From Wenzhouxiangella sp. XN79A (GTDB lineage Bacteria > Pseudomonadota > Gammaproteobacteria > Xanthomonadales > Wenzhouxiangellaceae), in contig NZ_JAAWWS010000146.1 in assembly GCF_012272825.1 (NCBI RefSeq), forward strand, positions 85,493 through 149,492: 64,000 nucleotides of DNA. Direction: 5' to 3'. Below are positions 32,861-42,760 of the stretch, in pieces. The stretch's first letter is position 1. Each line of letters opens with the position of its first letter. The notes under the pieces were generated by a model. That model had not been told where the DNA came from. It made no database searches and was given only the letters and a program-made list of their open reading frames with translations. The translations under genes were made by a program, and so were the position numbers.

Positions 32861-35800
32861 TCATGAATCGGGCTGGAACGGGATCACGCGGGCATCGCCG
32901 GGACGCAGCTCGAGGTCGCGGACCGTGCGATCCTGCGCGGCGCGGATGCGCACGCTGTAGCGTCCGGCCGGCACCTCGACCGGGTCCTCGCCGACGAAGC
33001 CCGAGGCGACCACGTCGCCGGACTCGTCGATCACCTCGAACGGAATCCTCAGGGATTGTTCCAGCGCCCCGCCCAGCGCCTCGGCCTCATCGGCGTCGAG
33101 GTACTCGCCGCCGCCGAGTTCGGCCCAGGCCCGGAACTCGTCCTTCAGTGCCTCCTCGTCGATCGCGAAGCCGACGATGTTGACCCGCACGTCCACGCCC
33201 TGCTCGGCCAGCGCCTCGATCGCAGCGGCCGGATCGCCGTCGCAGGTCTCCTCGCCGTCGGTCAGCAGGATGACCAGCCGGCGGCCCTGCGCGTCGGCCA
33301 GGTCGGAGGCCACGGCGGCCAGCGAATCGGCGATCGGCGTGCGGGCCAGGTTGATCGCCTGGATGCCGTCGACCTGCTGCAGGAACGCGGCCTTGTCCAG
33401 CGGCGCCAGCGGCACTTCGAGGTCGGTCCGGCAGCTGCCGGCTTCCCTGTGGCCGTAGACGCGAAGCGCCAGCGGGATGCCGTCGGGCAAGCTGTTCTCG
33501 ACGGTGTCGCGAATGGCCTGCTTGGCGATCTCGATCCGCCGCTCGCCGCCCATGCGCTTGAGCATGCTGCCGGAGGCGTCGAGGATGATCTCGACCGCGC
33601 CGCGTGCCTCGGGCGTGATCCCGGCCTCGCCGGCCTCGACCATGATCGTGGCCGGCGACGGATCCTCGACGGTCTCGAAGGCGACCTCGACCTCGAAGTC
33701 CACCGGCCGCTTCAGCCAGGCCACCGCCCGGTCGAAACCGCGGGCCAGGTCGCCGAGTCCGGTGACGTACTGGAAGTGGCCGCCGCGCACGCGCGCCCAG
33801 TCCTGCATCAGGTCGATCTCGGCATACGGGTTTCCGGCGAAGGCACCCTCCGAGGAGACTTTCATCGCGAACACCTGCGGACGCCCCTCGCGCAATGCCG
33901 GCCAGAGTCCGGCATCGGTCGGCGTCGCCGCATCGGTCACCAGCAACACGGCCTTCTTGCCGGGCCGCTCGATCATTTCCCGCGCCGCGGCCGCCAGCGT
34001 GCGCTCGGCGTCGCTGGAGCTGGTTTCCTGCGGGTAGGCGGCCAGCATGCGCATCAGGGGGTACGGCTCGCCCTGCCACTGCTCGAGCAGCGGACGACCG
34101 AAACCGAACGGCAATAGATTGACTTCGTCGCGGCCGGGCTGCACGGTCTCGGCATAGGTCATCAGCGCGTTGGCGATGGTCGGCAACCAGGCCGCGACGC
34201 TGCCCGAGGTATCCCAGCTGAAGATCACCGAGCGCGGCGGCTCGACGACTTCGATCCAGTAGGTTCGGCCCGGCTCGACCCATGCTTCCCAGGTCGCGTT
34301 CGTGCCGTCGGCTGCCAGCGGCCGAAGATCGACGCGCTCGCCGCCGTCGTCGAACAGACGCGGCGCGCCCTCCAGGGTCGGCCGGCCACGCAAGGTCAGC
34401 TCGAGCCGGTTGTCGGTGCCGGTCGGGGTGAAGCGGAACCACGAACTGTAGGCCTCGAGCAGCGCGCGGCCGGGTGCCGTGTCACCCGGGGTCAACGCCA
34501 GGGCACGTTCGCGGCTTCGATGGGTCGGCGTCTGTTCGAGCGATGGCGGTGCCGGCGGGAACGTCGATTCGTAGGGACCGGTATCCGCGAGTTGCCCCCA
34601 CTCGGCCAGGATGCTGGGTCCCGCGGCCTCGTGGACCGCGATGCGGTCGGGCACGTTCAACGAGCGCGCGCCCTCCGGCGCGCCGAACTCGAAGCGCACG
34701 TAGCGCGCCCAGACCGGTGCGTCGAATTCGAGCGTCGTCGGATTCGCGCCGAGCGAAGCCTCGGTGACCGGGACCCACGGACCGAGCGGACTCTCGACGG
34801 CGACCGCGATCCGGACCGAGTCCGGCAGCGTGCCGCCCCGCCGATCGGCCGGCATCGGTTCGAGGGTCACACCGTCGATGCGCGCAGCACGCGCTTCGTG
34901 GAAGCCGAGCACCAGGCGGGCCTGCGTTTCGCCGCGCAGCGTGAGGCGGGGCGATTGGTCGTCGGCCACCAGCATGGACGCCTCGAAGGCCGAGCCGCGA
35001 ATCCAGGGTTCGGACCAGACCAGGTGGCCGCCGAGCGCGGGGTCGGCCAGATTCAAACGCTCGAACGGGGGCCGCCATCCTTCGGCGGCCATGACCTTGA
35101 ATTCGCCGAGCTTCAGGCCCCGACCACTCGAAACCTCGGCCAACGCCGCATCGATCGGAATGAGGCGGGCGTAGCGTGCCGGCACCGGCTCGTCGAGGAC
35201 GAACGCCTGCTCCTCGGTCAGCGGATCGAGCCTGCCGGCCAACACGGTCTCGAAGTTCTCGCCGTCCAACGACAGCGCGACCTCGAAACGACCCAGCATC
35301 CGGGCCGGCTGGATGGTCGAAGTCGGATCGATCAGGAAGCCGGCGACCGGTACCGGGGCATCGCCGGCGAGCCGGACGGTCGGCTGCTGATGGCCCTCGA
35401 CTCCCTCCCGGGCCGTGGTCAGGTCGGTCTCGGTCCAGCGGCCATAACGGGTCAGGCCATCGAACAGCGGCAGTAGATCGTCGAGCTTGTCGTCCCGGAT
35501 GTTCGGGCTGGCGACGGGCTCGGCGCCGAACCGCGTCGCCGCGGCGTTGAATCGCCCGCGCAGGGACTCGGGCACCGACCAGTGAAAGGCCGGCGAAACG
35601 GGTGCTGCATCCAGCGCGGCCTCGATGGTCGCCAGCGCACCGGTCGATGCCGGGCCGCTGTGCGCTCGAATCGACAGCAGCAGGTCCGGCTGCGTGACCA
35701 GGTCGGGCGGCAGCTCGATCTGTACCGGCAGCCTCAGCACCTCGCCGGCCTCCAGTCGAACCGCCTCCGGCAGCCCCGACAACGACGCGCGAAGATCGGA

Positions 35801-38203
35801 AACCGCGGTCTCCAGTCGAAGCGCCAGCACTTCGGCGTGCGGGTTGGACACGACGACTTCGGCATCGACGCGCTGCGCCCACGGAGAGAACGCCTGGACC
35901 GGCACATCCGGCAGCTCGATGAGCAGCTCCGGCAGTCCACCGCCGGTGGTCGCACCGGCTGTCAGGGACGAAAGATCGATCCGGTACTCGCCGTTTCCAT
36001 GGACCTTCAGCAACTGCGCCTCGCCGGGCTGCAGTTCGCCGAAGACGATCTGCTCCTCGCGACTCCGTTCGAGACGATCGTCGCGCGGGGCGTCGAGCGT
36101 GACCAGCGAGAACCGGACGCCGCTCTGGACCGGCCATTCGATCCGCGTCGGCGCCTCGACCACCGGCATCAGGTACCAGTCCTGGGCCGCGCGGGTCGCA
36201 CCGACCCGGCCGGCCAGCACACCGTCGGCCGGGAACGGCACCGCGGCCCCGGGCCAGTCGTTGGGCTCCCGGTCGGCGATCGGTTCCAGCGGATCGCCAC
36301 GCTCGAGCAGGAGCCGGTATTCGGCATCGGAGACCCGGTGGGCCGACAGCATGACCGCGTAGTCGCCGGGCGGCAGGAAGGCCTGCCAGGTTTCGACCCG
36401 GCCGGGCTCGCCGGCGCGCTGCAGTTCGGAGACCGTCCAGGCATCGTCGCCCATCACGATCCGGGTCCTCACTTCGCCGTCGGCCGGCGGCGTGAGCGTC
36501 AGCCGGACCTGTTCGTGGCCCAGCAGCTCGAAGCGATAGAAATCCGTATCGCCGTCCTCGGCCAGCAGGCCGAAGTACTCCTGGCCGAACCGCATGCGCC
36601 GGGCGTCGGCCAGCGAATCGTTGGGCTCGATCTCCATGCCCGGCGGCGGTGGGCCCAGCGGCTGGACGCGCAGCGTGTAGTCGCTTTCGGTCCCCGAGGC
36701 GGCGATGATGTATTCGCCGGGCAGCAGGAACTGGTTCTCCAGCCGGATCCGGGACTGCCCGCCGCCGCGCTCGCTCGAAATGGTCTCGCCCCCGGTCGTC
36801 TTCAGGTCCAGCTCGAACAGGTCGTCGCCCTGGACCTGCACGCGCCACAACTGGGGCTCGCCGGTGACGTTGAATCGCCAGTGGTCGGTCTCCCGGCCGC
36901 CTTCGAAGCGGCCTCGGCCGAACCCTCGGTCGTGCAGCGGCGAGGCCTGCCGAAGGTCGTTGTTCGGTTCGATCTCCTCGCCCGGCCGGATCGGCCCGAG
37001 CTCGGTCCAGCTCAGCTGCCAGTCGGCCCCGGCCGGACCGCGATCGGAAAGTCGGATCCGGTACTCGCCCGGCGAGAACCCCAGCGAATACATCCGGGTC
37101 TCGCCGTCCGAGCCTCGACGGCAATCCTGCAGTCCGTTCAACGCCGGGCGCTGCAGGCAGATCTCGATGCCCGATTCCGGCCCGCCTTCGACCTCCAGGT
37201 TCCAGCGCCGCCCTGCAGCGGCCTCGTCGATCGTGAACCGCAGCCAGTCGGTGTCGCTTTCGTCGAAGCGGCCGCGGAGGGTCTCGCCGAACGGCACCGT
37301 CATCGGCGTGGTGTCGTTGGGCTCGCGTTCCATGCCGTCGGTCACGTCGGGCGCCCCGCGCGGCAGGGCCAGCCACTGGACGCCGGCCGTCTTCTGCTCG
37401 GTGCGGATCCGGTAGACGCCTTCGGCCAGCATCAGCCCCGGCCGGCGGATCGGTTCACCGCCGTCGGTATCGAGCACCAGCAGCGACGCGCCGTCCGGCC
37501 CGATCAGCTCGGCCGTGGACGGAATGCCCAGCGCGCTCTGGTACTCCAGGTCGTAGGGAATCGCCGCTTCGTCGGCGTCGAGATCGAATTCGAACCATGC
37601 CCCGCCCTGGCTGTAGACGACCTGGCGGCCGTTCGGCGAGATGCGCTGGGGGTTGTCCTCGCTGTTGCCGTCATCGAGCACCCGCACGCCCGATGAATCG
37701 TTCTCGACCAGTTCGACGGTGTAGGCACCCTGCCCGCCCGAATGCGAAACGCCGAGGACGTAGACTCCGGCCGGCAGCAGCAGCGCGTCGGCCTGGACCG
37801 TCCGCCCGCCGTCGGCCGCTTCCATCGTCAGCAGGTTCACCGGCTGCGCGGTCAGTGTCTCCGGAATCCGCCCGCGGCCGTCCGCGGCCGCAGTGAAGTC
37901 GAACAGGTCGAGCCTGGTCAACGCACCGGCTCGTCCGGTCAGGCGCAGGTTGAAGCGCCGCCCGGACTGGTCCTCGTCGACGATCAGCCGGTAGGCATCC
38001 TGGTCGTTGCCGTCCAGCTCGCCGAGGATGCGCACGACGTCGTTGTCATCGGGCACCGAGAAGCCGACCGCTTCGTGCGGGGCGTCGTTGGGTTCGCTGT
38101 CGTAGACCAGCGAGGTCACGGCCAGCGCCGGAATGCCGATCAGCATCGACCCTCCCGCGACCAGCGCTGTAACGACCGTCGTTCTGTTCATCGTGTCCGC
38201 CAT
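32861..38203 (-). CDS. Giant exported protein: PPC/EPND repeats, discoidin-like domains, two vWA domains
   Basis: 1780 residues; GGAG lies 6 bases before the ATG at 38203. A signal-type helix (VVTALVAGGSMLIGIPALAV) leads into five or more beta domains, each opened by an EPND-type motif (SEPNDAP, REPNDTTP, EIEPNNDL, EIEPNDSL, REPNDWPG), the PPC pattern. Around residues 930-1180 two regions resemble discoidin (F5/8 C) domains: RFEVALSLDGENFETVLAGR with PARYARLIP, and PVWARYVRFEFGAPEG. A first vWA-like domain starts near 1330 (FSWDTSGSVAAWLPTIANAL). A second, with a full MIDAS (ILDASGSMLKRMGG, RTPIADSL, LLTDGEETCDGD), starts near 1540. A short beta domain ends the chain. It looks like a surface or periplasmic adhesion/scaffold protein. 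It lies 95 bp downstream of the transglutaminase-like gene. Confidence 0.88.
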   Translation of the reverse strand: MADTMNRTTVVTALVAGGSMLIGIPALAVTSLVYDSEPNDAPHEAVGFSVPDDNDVVRILGELDGNDQDAYRLIVDEDQSGRRFNLRLTGRAGALTRLDLFDFTAAADGRGRIPETLTAQPVNLLTMEAADGGRTVQADALLLPAGVYVLGVSHSGGQGAYTVELVENDSSGVRVLDDGNSEDNPQRISPNGRQVVYSQGGAWFEFDLDADEAAIPYDLEYQSALGIPSTAELIGPDGASLLVLDTDGGEPIRRPGLMLAEGVYRIRTEQKTAGVQWLALPRGAPDVTDGMEREPNDTTPMTVPFGETLRGRFDESDTDWLRFTIDEAAAGRRWNLEVEGGPESGIEICLQRPALNGLQDCRRGSDGETRMYSLGFSPGEYRIRLSDRGPAGADWQLSWTELGPIRPGEEIEPNNDLRQASPLHDRGFGRGRFEGGRETDHWRFNVTGEPQLWRVQVQGDDLFELDLKTTGGETISSERGGGQSRIRLENQFLLPGEYIIAASGTESDYTLRVQPLGPPPPGMEIEPNDSLADARRMRFGQEYFGLLAEDGDTDFYRFELLGHEQVRLTLTPPADGEVRTRIVMGDDAWTVSELQRAGEPGRVETWQAFLPPGDYAVMLSAHRVSDAEYRLLLERGDPLEPIADREPNDWPGAAVPFPADGVLAGRVGATRAAQDWYLMPVVEAPTRIEWPVQSGVRFSLVTLDAPRDDRLERSREEQIVFGELQPGEAQLLKVHGNGEYRIDLSSLTAGATTGGGLPELLIELPDVPVQAFSPWAQRVDAEVVVSNPHAEVLALRLETAVSDLRASLSGLPEAVRLEAGEVLRLPVQIELPPDLVTQPDLLLSIRAHSGPASTGALATIEAALDAAPVSPAFHWSVPESLRGRFNAAATRFGAEPVASPNIRDDKLDDLLPLFDGLTRYGRWTETDLTTAREGVEGHQQPTVRLAGDAPVPVAGFLIDPTSTIQPARMLGRFEVALSLDGENFETVLAGRLDPLTEEQAFVLDEPVPARYARLIPIDAALAEVSSGRGLKLGEFKVMAAEGWRPPFERLNLADPALGGHLVWSEPWIRGSAFEASMLVADDQSPRLTLRGETQARLVLGFHEARAARIDGVTLEPMPADRRGGTLPDSVRIAVAVESPLGPWVPVTEASLGANPTTLEFDAPVWARYVRFEFGAPEGARSLNVPDRIAVHEAAGPSILAEWGQLADTGPYESTFPPAPPSLEQTPTHRSRERALALTPGDTAPGRALLEAYSSWFRFTPTGTDNRLELTLRGRPTLEGAPRLFDDGGERVDLRPLAADGTNATWEAWVEPGRTYWIEVVEPPRSVIFSWDTSGSVAAWLPTIANALMTYAETVQPGRDEVNLLPFGFGRPLLEQWQGEPYPLMRMLAAYPQETSSSDAERTLAAAAREMIERPGKKAVLLVTDAATPTDAGLWPALREGRPQVFAMKVSSEGAFAGNPYAEIDLMQDWARVRGGHFQYVTGLGDLARGFDRAVAWLKRPVDFEVEVAFETVEDPSPATIMVEAGEAGITPEARGAVEIILDASGSMLKRMGGERRIEIAKQAIRDTVENSLPDGIPLALRVYGHREAGSCRTDLEVPLAPLDKAAFLQQVDGIQAINLARTPIADSLAAVASDLADAQGRRLVILLTDGEETCDGDPAAAIEALAEQGVDVRVNIVGFAIDEEALKDEFRAWAELGGGEYLDADEAEALGGALEQSLRIPFEVIDESGDVVASGFVGEDPVEVPAGRYSVRIRAAQDRTVRDLELRPGDARVIPFQPDS

Positions 38204-38298
38204 GCGTTGCTCCGAAAGCTTCTATGGTGCCGAAGTCGCGCGGGCACCCATGCGCCTGCTTCGACACGGGGTCACCGCCGACCGCGCCCGCTGTCCGA

Positions 38299-40785
38299 TC
38301 AAGCGTCGCAGATCCGGTCTCTCCACTCGGCCACCGGAAGGAACCGCACCCCGACGCCCGTATAGGCCATGTTGATGAGAGCGGCCACCGCTTGCATGTT
38401 GGCGGCACTGACCTCGCCGAGCATGACGACGCCGGGCATGGGCGCAGCCATGGAGGCCGAACCCGCCGCGATACCAGCGAGAATGATCTTCGTGATCGCC
38501 AGCATGAACAGATAGATCAGACCGCCGAACAGCACGCTGGCTGCGAGGCAACAGACCAGGTCGAGACCGCTTTCATTCTCGTAGCAGCCGACCATGTTGT
38601 AGAGCACGAACATTCCGCCGATGATCAGCCCGAGCACCTTGATGTATTCGGCCGCGGCGACACCGCCGTAGCCGGCCGGCCCGAAGCCCATGGCGGCAAC
38701 ACTGCCGGTCTGCATATCGACCCGCCACCACGCCGACTCGGCCTGGGCCGAAGGCACCAGCAGTGCATAGCCGGCGGCAAGTTCGCGCTCGGCATGAGGT
38801 CGATAGGCATCGCGCACATGCGCTCGGACCTCGGCCGACGATGCTTCGCCCGGAAGAATCAGCTGAAGGTCACCGGCGTCCTGGAGATTCTCGAATGCGC
38901 TGCCGATCCGGGCGAACCGGTCCTTTCGGAGCACGTTGGCTTCCTGAACGGATTCATACACGCCCTGGCGAAGGGATGCGGCCGGCGCAGGAACGGCGCG
39001 TTCGCCATTCAGTACGTAAGACCGTCTCGAGTTCGAAAGAATGTCGACTTGTCGGAACGAGGTCACTTCATCGAGACGTTCTGCGACGCCTCGATTGAAC
39101 GACACAAGCATCGGCTCATGCAGAAAGGTCACCTGTGTCGGCGAAATCCCGGAATTCGTGTTGGTCGCCGTCAGATACTCCATCCACAGCGTTTCGGGTA
39201 GCGGATCGAGCCCCTCCAGCGCCGAGAGCACCGATGCATTCGGGTCCTCGACGAACCGCTCCCGCAAGCGGTCGATAACGGACCTGCTCGTTGCTGCGGC
39301 CTCGATCAAGCGATCGGAGAGGAAATTCGGATTGGTCTGCCCGGTGACGACCGTGAGACTGCGCATCTGCATGAGACGGGCCCGGAGCTCACGCGACCAG
39401 GCGGCGGCCCCGTCGGCGTCGTCCGGGCGCGGACCGAGATCGGCTTCCGGCTCCACGATCGTGCGCTCGATCGTCTTGACTTCGCCGGAAGGGGCGATGG
39501 TCGAGTATTCGATCCACAGCTTGCCGAGCTTGAACGGGGTGGCGCTGTCCGCCCGCGCTTGGTCGCCAGCATCACCGCCAAGTGCCGACAGCGAGGTGAC
39601 CGCCTCGACGCCAAGGTCCGAAACGGCCTTGACGAACTCTCCCTGCGCGGTCATCGCTTCCGGAGGCAGAACACGGCCATCGAGGGAAAACACGTTTTCC
39701 GAAGGAGCGGCCTGTTCACTGAAATAGGGCACGAACAGTTCGGCCCCGTCCAACGCATCGCTGATCTCGGCATTGCCATCGCCAGGCGCGCCCATGTATG
39801 GCACGAATGCGATGGTCAACGGGGTATAGGCCGCGTTCGCGGCAGGCCGCTCCCAGCGCGGAATCAAAGAATGGGTCTGCAGGGACCCCGCGGTTTCACT
39901 GCGCAGGAATACCTCGATGCGGACTCGATGCTGGAGCTCGACAGGGATCGAGTCACCGAAATAGCGCGTGGCGGTCACCTGCGGCGGCGTCGAATGTCCG
40001 AACGCAGGGTGAGCCTCGTTCCAGTCGTCCCCCGGGCCCAGACGGTATTCGGTCCAGAAGTAGGCTTCCGAATCTCCGGAGGCCGGGTCCGGAGCTCGGG
40101 ACGGGGCGGCCTGACCCTCGAACAGCTTCTGCTCGAGCGCCGTCGACACACGGTCAACGAGCTCGGATTGCCGTTCGCGCTCCGAGGCCATCAGTCTGGC
40201 AAGTTCCGAAATCCCTTCCTGGTCTGCCAACGCCGGCGAGAACAACGCAACCACCCGAGCGAGGACGTCGTCTTCGGACTCGGCGAAGAGTTCCGGCCAC
40301 TCGAATTCCGCGAACATGCCGGCCAGGAGCGCATTCATCGACTGGCGGCCGAGTGCACCCTCGACCACTCTCGCCTCGTAACCGGCATCGTTGAGCAGTT
40401 GCGCGAGCAGGACCGACTGGTCGAGCGAATTGCCTGCGCGCGCGATCAGCGTGCCATGCGCTGCGCGAAGCAGGCCGTCGTAATGCTGGTAGTGAATCTC
40501 CTCACTGACGAACCGGACGATGGACTCGGCGTCGAAGTCCAACGCAAAGACCGCCTCGTCGAGTTCGAACTGGGATTCATCGATTCGGGCGTGGACGCGC
40601 TCCAGCGCGTCGAACATCGCAGCCGCCGAGCGTTCCGCCGGCGTCGCGCCCGGTGGAGTGGACGACGCAGCCGATGCAACTGCCATCACGGAGTTCTGGA
40701 CCGCCCAGCCCATCTGCGAATACAGGAGCAACAATGAAAGAAACCAGCAAGCAATCAGCTGAAACGGACGGGGTCGTTGGTTCAT
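38299..40785 (-). CDS. Secreted transglutaminase-like protein with C-terminal membrane helices
   Basis: 828 residues. The ATG at 40785 has GAGG 8 bases upstream. After a signal helix (FQLIACWFLSLLLLYSQMGW), residues ~60-150 resemble a transglutaminase-like core: HYQHYDGLLRAAHGTLIARA and GNSLDQSVLLAQLLNDAGYE ARVVEGA. In active members a Cys stands where this one has Ser (GNSLDQ), so a Cys-type reaction is unlikely. A long middle region of beta character follows. Residues ~705-790 contain two or three membrane helices with a Cys-rich loop (GCYENESGLDLVCCLAA). It is the first gene of a probable two-gene unit with the giant vWA protein, suggesting joint action at the envelope. No experimental role is known to me. 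Confidence 0.78.
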   Translation of the reverse strand: MNQRPRPFQLIACWFLSLLLLYSQMGWAVQNSVMAVASAASSTPPGATPAERSAAAMFDALERVHARIDESQFELDEAVFALDFDAESIVRFVSEEIHYQHYDGLLRAAHGTLIARAGNSLDQSVLLAQLLNDAGYEARVVEGALGRQSMNALLAGMFAEFEWPELFAESEDDVLARVVALFSPALADQEGISELARLMASERERQSELVDRVSTALEQKLFEGQAAPSRAPDPASGDSEAYFWTEYRLGPGDDWNEAHPAFGHSTPPQVTATRYFGDSIPVELQHRVRIEVFLRSETAGSLQTHSLIPRWERPAANAAYTPLTIAFVPYMGAPGDGNAEISDALDGAELFVPYFSEQAAPSENVFSLDGRVLPPEAMTAQGEFVKAVSDLGVEAVTSLSALGGDAGDQARADSATPFKLGKLWIEYSTIAPSGEVKTIERTIVEPEADLGPRPDDADGAAAWSRELRARLMQMRSLTVVTGQTNPNFLSDRLIEAAATSRSVIDRLRERFVEDPNASVLSALEGLDPLPETLWMEYLTATNTNSGISPTQVTFLHEPMLVSFNRGVAERLDEVTSFRQVDILSNSRRSYVLNGERAVPAPAASLRQGVYESVQEANVLRKDRFARIGSAFENLQDAGDLQLILPGEASSAEVRAHVRDAYRPHAERELAAGYALLVPSAQAESAWWRVDMQTGSVAAMGFGPAGYGGVAAAEYIKVLGLIIGGMFVLYNMVGCYENESGLDLVCCLAASVLFGGLIYLFMLAITKIILAGIAAGSASMAAPMPGVVMLGEVSAANMQAVAALINMAYTGVGVRFLPVAEWRDRICDA

Positions 40786-41662
40786 GCCGGGCACCTCGTG
40801 GAAACACAGCGGTCATGATCGGCTGCGCGCGGCAGGTCATGTCCGAAAGCCGACGGGCGAAATGCGTCGCGGGGCGTTCGCGGTGGGATCGGCGATGAAG
40901 TCATGATCAGAACGCATCTCCATTTTCGGGCGATCCGCCATTCGCTGACCGCGAACGAGCCGGGTTCCTTGGCGAATACGCATTTTTTCGGCAAACCGCG
41001 CAACCAACATCCGCACCGGATCCCGACAGTCGAAGCTCACGCCTTGCGACGCTCGGCACCAGCGCCGGGTGACGTCGCGGTTGATCACCCGAGCGTCGGA
41101 CACGGGCCCGGCGGCGACCGTCCGGCCGGAACGAAGGGCCAGGCCCTCGAAGGCTCGTGAGCACATCGCGACCAGGAACACCGACCACGCAACGGTGCGG
41201 AGCCATGCGCAGGCTGGCCGCGCCGGACCTTCCCGGGACGTGTGCTTCGGCAAGCTCCGCCTCCGGCGCGGGCTTCAAGCGCGAGTCGATGGCGTATTCC
41301 AGAGTACGCGAAACGGCCGCAAACCGCGACAGCCAGGCGTTGAAGGGCGCTTGGCTGCAAGGCCTGTCTCGCCGGGAATGGCCGCGTCCTTTCCAGGCGA
41401 CAGAACGCCGCAGATCAAAGCGCTCCGGCTCGCCAGACGGTACACAACGAGTGGCGGGGTACACTGGCCCGCAGTATTCATGAATGAGCTCGCGCCCTTG
41501 CTTGGTCCTTGTCCGCACAGCGAATCGTCCTCGCTCGGAAATACAGCAGGGTAGTCCGCTCGGTCGGAAAATCCCCTGTGCGAACGATTCCCGGCGCAAT
41601 CATCGCGGCAATTCATGAATAACGCGGGCTAGAATGCAGCAGCGAACATCGCGGCTGCTGTC
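40786..41662. other. 877-bp region without a confident gene
   Basis: This is the divergent region between the transglutaminase-like gene and the CNNM-type gene. Base use is less GC-biased than in its neighbours. Open frames exist on both strands but none has a known domain; the best is listed separately at 40837-41253. Two copies of the palindrome ATTCATGAAT occur at 41477-41486 and 41611-41620. The second is ~45 bp upstream of the CNNM-type gene. It may hold promoters for both flanking genes or the remains of a decayed gene. Confidence 0.5.
40837..41253 (-). CDS. Weak candidate hypothetical protein
   Basis: A 138-codon frame with codon use close to that of its neighbours in its first two-thirds. 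It contains one hydrophobic stretch (TVAWSVFLVAMCSRAFEGLA) and a Cys-containing polar part (RRWCRASQGVSFDCRDPVR). No ribosome site, no domain. Overlapping frames on both strands are almost as long, so this may be chance. Confidence 0.25.
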   Translation of the reverse strand: MPKHTSREGPARPACAWLRTVAWSVFLVAMCSRAFEGLALRSGRTVAAGPVSDARVINRDVTRRWCRASQGVSFDCRDPVRMLVARFAEKMRIRQGTRLVRGQRMADRPKMEMRSDHDFIADPTANAPRRISPVGFRT

Positions 41663-42760
41663 ATGACCCTCCTGATCCTCTACCTCCTCCTCGCCATCGG
41701 CGTGTCGTTCCTGTGCTCGATCCTCGAGGCCGTGCTGCTGTCGATCACGCCGTCGCACATCGCGGTGATGAACGAGCAAGGGCACGCCTCGGGCAAGCTG
41801 CTGCGGCAGCTCAAGCGCGACATCGACCGGCCGCTGTCGGCCATCCTGACCGTGAACACCTTCGCCCATACCTTCGGTGCCGCCGGGGTCGGGGCGCAGG
41901 CGCAGATCGTGTTCGGCCAGGCCTGGCTGACGGTGATTTCGGCGGTGGTCACGCTGCTGATCCTGATCTTTTCCGAGATCATCCCGAAGACGCTGGGGGC
42001 GACTTACTGGAAGGCGCTGGCGCCGTTCACCGCGCATGCCTGCCGCTGGCTGATCGTACTGACCTGGCCGCTGGTGAAGATGTCGCAGTACATCACCCGG
42101 TTGCTGGGCAAGGGCAAGAAGGGTCCGACGGTGTCGCGCGAGGAGCTGCGGATGCTGGCCCAGGTCAGCCGCGACGAGGGCGTGCTCGACGAGGAAGAGG
42201 CCGGCATCTTCGTCAACCTGATCCGCTTCGGCGCGATCCGGGTCGAGGACATCATGACCCCACGGGTGGTGGTCGAGCGGTTCCAGCAGGACACCACCCT
42301 GGACGAGGCCAAGAACCGCGAAGGCGGGCTGCCGTTCTCGCGCTACCCGGTGTACGGCGCCGACGACGAGGACATTACCGGCTATGTGCTGAAGTCGGAG
42401 ATCATGCTGGCGCTGGCCGAAGGCCAGGGCGGGACCCCGCTGAAAACGCTGAAGCGCGACGTGCTGTTCGTGCCGGAGTTCATCTCGCTCCGGGTGGTGT
42501 TCAGCCAGCTGCTGACCGAGCAGGAGCACTTCGCGGTGGTGGTCGACGAGTACGGCGGCTTCACCGGCCTGGTGACCATGGAAGACGTGCTCGAGACCCT
42601 GCTGGGCATGGAGATCGTCGACGAGAGCGACACCACCGAGAACCTGCGGCGCGTGGCCCGTGAGCGCTGGATGCAGCGGGCGAAGAAGATGGGCCTGGAG
42701 CTGCCGCACACCGTGGTGCCCGAAGGTGCCGACGATGTCCGGACGAAACCCGAGGACTGA
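41663..42760 (+). CDS. CNNM/DUF21-CBS membrane protein
   Basis: 365 residues. An N-terminal DUF21 (CNNM) membrane domain with three or four helices carries the family signature ILIFSEIIPKTLGATYW. It is followed by a paired CBS module (~205-330, IRVEDIMTPRVVVERFQQDT and FAVVVDEYGGFTGLVTMEDV). The CorC/HlyC C-terminal domain of longer relatives is absent. Members are linked to Mg2+ or other divalent cation transport in the inner membrane. Its stop is directly followed by the stop of the convergent RND gene; TGATCA contains both. Confidence 0.9.
   Translation: MTLLILYLLLAIGVSFLCSILEAVLLSITPSHIAVMNEQGHASGKLLRQLKRDIDRPLSAILTVNTFAHTFGAAGVGAQAQIVFGQAWLTVISAVVTLLILIFSEIIPKTLGATYWKALAPFTAHACRWLIVLTWPLVKMSQYITRLLGKGKKGPTVSREELRMLAQVSRDEGVLDEEEAGIFVNLIRFGAIRVEDIMTPRVVVERFQQDTTLDEAKNREGGLPFSRYPVYGADDEDITGYVLKSEIMLALAEGQGGTPLKTLKRDVLFVPEFISLRVVFSQLLTEQEHFAVVVDEYGGFTGLVTMEDVLETLLGMEIVDESDTTENLRRVARERWMQRAKKMGLELPHTVVPEGADDVRTKPED

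Noticed and set aside
41331..41370. A further REP-like arm (GAAGGGCGCTTGGCTGCAAGG)
   Set aside because: Only the GGGCGCTTG core matches. The hairpin and outer CCTGTTGGAGG are missing, so similarity may be chance.
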